64,000 nt of DNA from Trichomonas vaginalis G3 (Eukaryota; Parabasalia; Trichomonadida; Trichomonadidae), in assembly GCF_026262505.1 (NCBI RefSeq), contig NC_067203.1, positions 24,533,411-24,597,410 of the forward strand, read 5' to 3'. Below, piece by piece: positions 63,908-64,000 of this stretch. The notes beneath the pieces were generated by a model, which saw only the letters and a list, made by a program, of their open reading frames with translations, was not told the DNA's origin and did not search any database. A program made the position numbers and the translations under genes. Each line of letters begins with the position of its first letter. Positions within the stretch are counted from its first letter, which is position 1.

Positions 63908-64000
63908 ATGAACGAGGTCAGGATGTATGTAAATACCTTTGAATTCATTTATAACGCCCTTAGTAAGCTCATAAAATGCTTGTTTTGGGGTGGAGCCAAA
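63908..64000 (+). CDS. possible gene start running off the window
   Basis: MNEVRMYVNTFEFIYNALSK then LIKCLFWGGAK, open to the last base. The DNA at its end (AAAATGCTTGTTTTGGGGTGG) resembles 2899-2920 of element A. Too short to identify. Confidence 0.25.
   Translation, partial: MNEVRMYVNTFEFIYNALSKLIKCLFWGGAK

Larger units (their letters stand above)
52655..64000. mobile_element. Maverick/Polinton element D (B family; right end outside window), broken
   Basis: Left edge set by TAGTAGTAGGATAGGATGGG at 52655, the inverted partner of element B's right edge. Same gene order and orientation as B: acidic gene, pVI-like pair, MCP, ATPase, virion genes, fibre, repeat arrays, KilA-N cassette. The integrase and polymerase would lie further right. 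Less decayed than B: about ten interruptions in view. About 98-99 percent similar to B across most of the left half, so recently related. Confidence 0.88.

Overview
The window looks like nuclear DNA of a trichomonad, most likely Trichomonas vaginalis or a close relative. The clues are AT-rich sequence, intronless genes, host-type ankyrin-repeat genes of the SHGANINEKD / DUF3447 kind, and several large protein-coding Maverick/Polinton elements. This organism assignment rests on recognising families, not on a search.

Layout: (A) 1 to about 18.74 kb is most of one Maverick, cut by the window's left edge. It carries a divergent B-type polymerase, three small genes, a two-gene KilA-N block, and then mostly leftward genes for packaging ATPase, SF3 helicase, a penton-like protein, the double-jelly-roll major capsid protein (MCP) and a very long virion gene. 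It ends in about 1.3 kb of palindromic and tandem repeats. A 33-base T run and a minisatellite separate it from (B). (B) about 19.38-39.95 kb is a Maverick of a different family. From the left it holds a pVI-like peptide pair, MCP, ATPase, virion genes, a phage-tail-fibre-like gene, an SF3 helicase block flanked by inverted repeat arrays, KilA-N remnants, an rve integrase and a whole 1153-residue B-type polymerase. (Host) 39.95-52.65 kb has two decayed ankyrin genes, one split by a 1.17-kb TIR insertion. Between them lie about 7.9 kb of non-coding DNA with TIR pairs, MITE-like pieces and a striking array of hairpins. (D) 52.65-64.0 kb is a second copy of the B family in the same orientation, less decayed in its left half, and cut by the right edge. 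Its KilA-N block resembles that of A.

How the parts relate: A and B/D have clearly different MCPs, ATPases and helicases, yet share a near-identical accessory cassette (an unknown CxxC protein, KilA-N/T5orf172, KilA-N/DUF3627) and the same intergenic repeat grammar. B and D match closely in most of their left half but differ in the C-terminal third of one virion gene and in the fibre tip. All three elements are fossils with many breaks, although some single genes still look whole.

Most notable: a phage-style collar/fibre protein in a eukaryotic Polinton; an HNH-type zinc module inside the polymerase; cassette swapping between Maverick families with matching changes in palindromic spacers; and a host hairpin array whose stems differ in sequence but keep their pairing.
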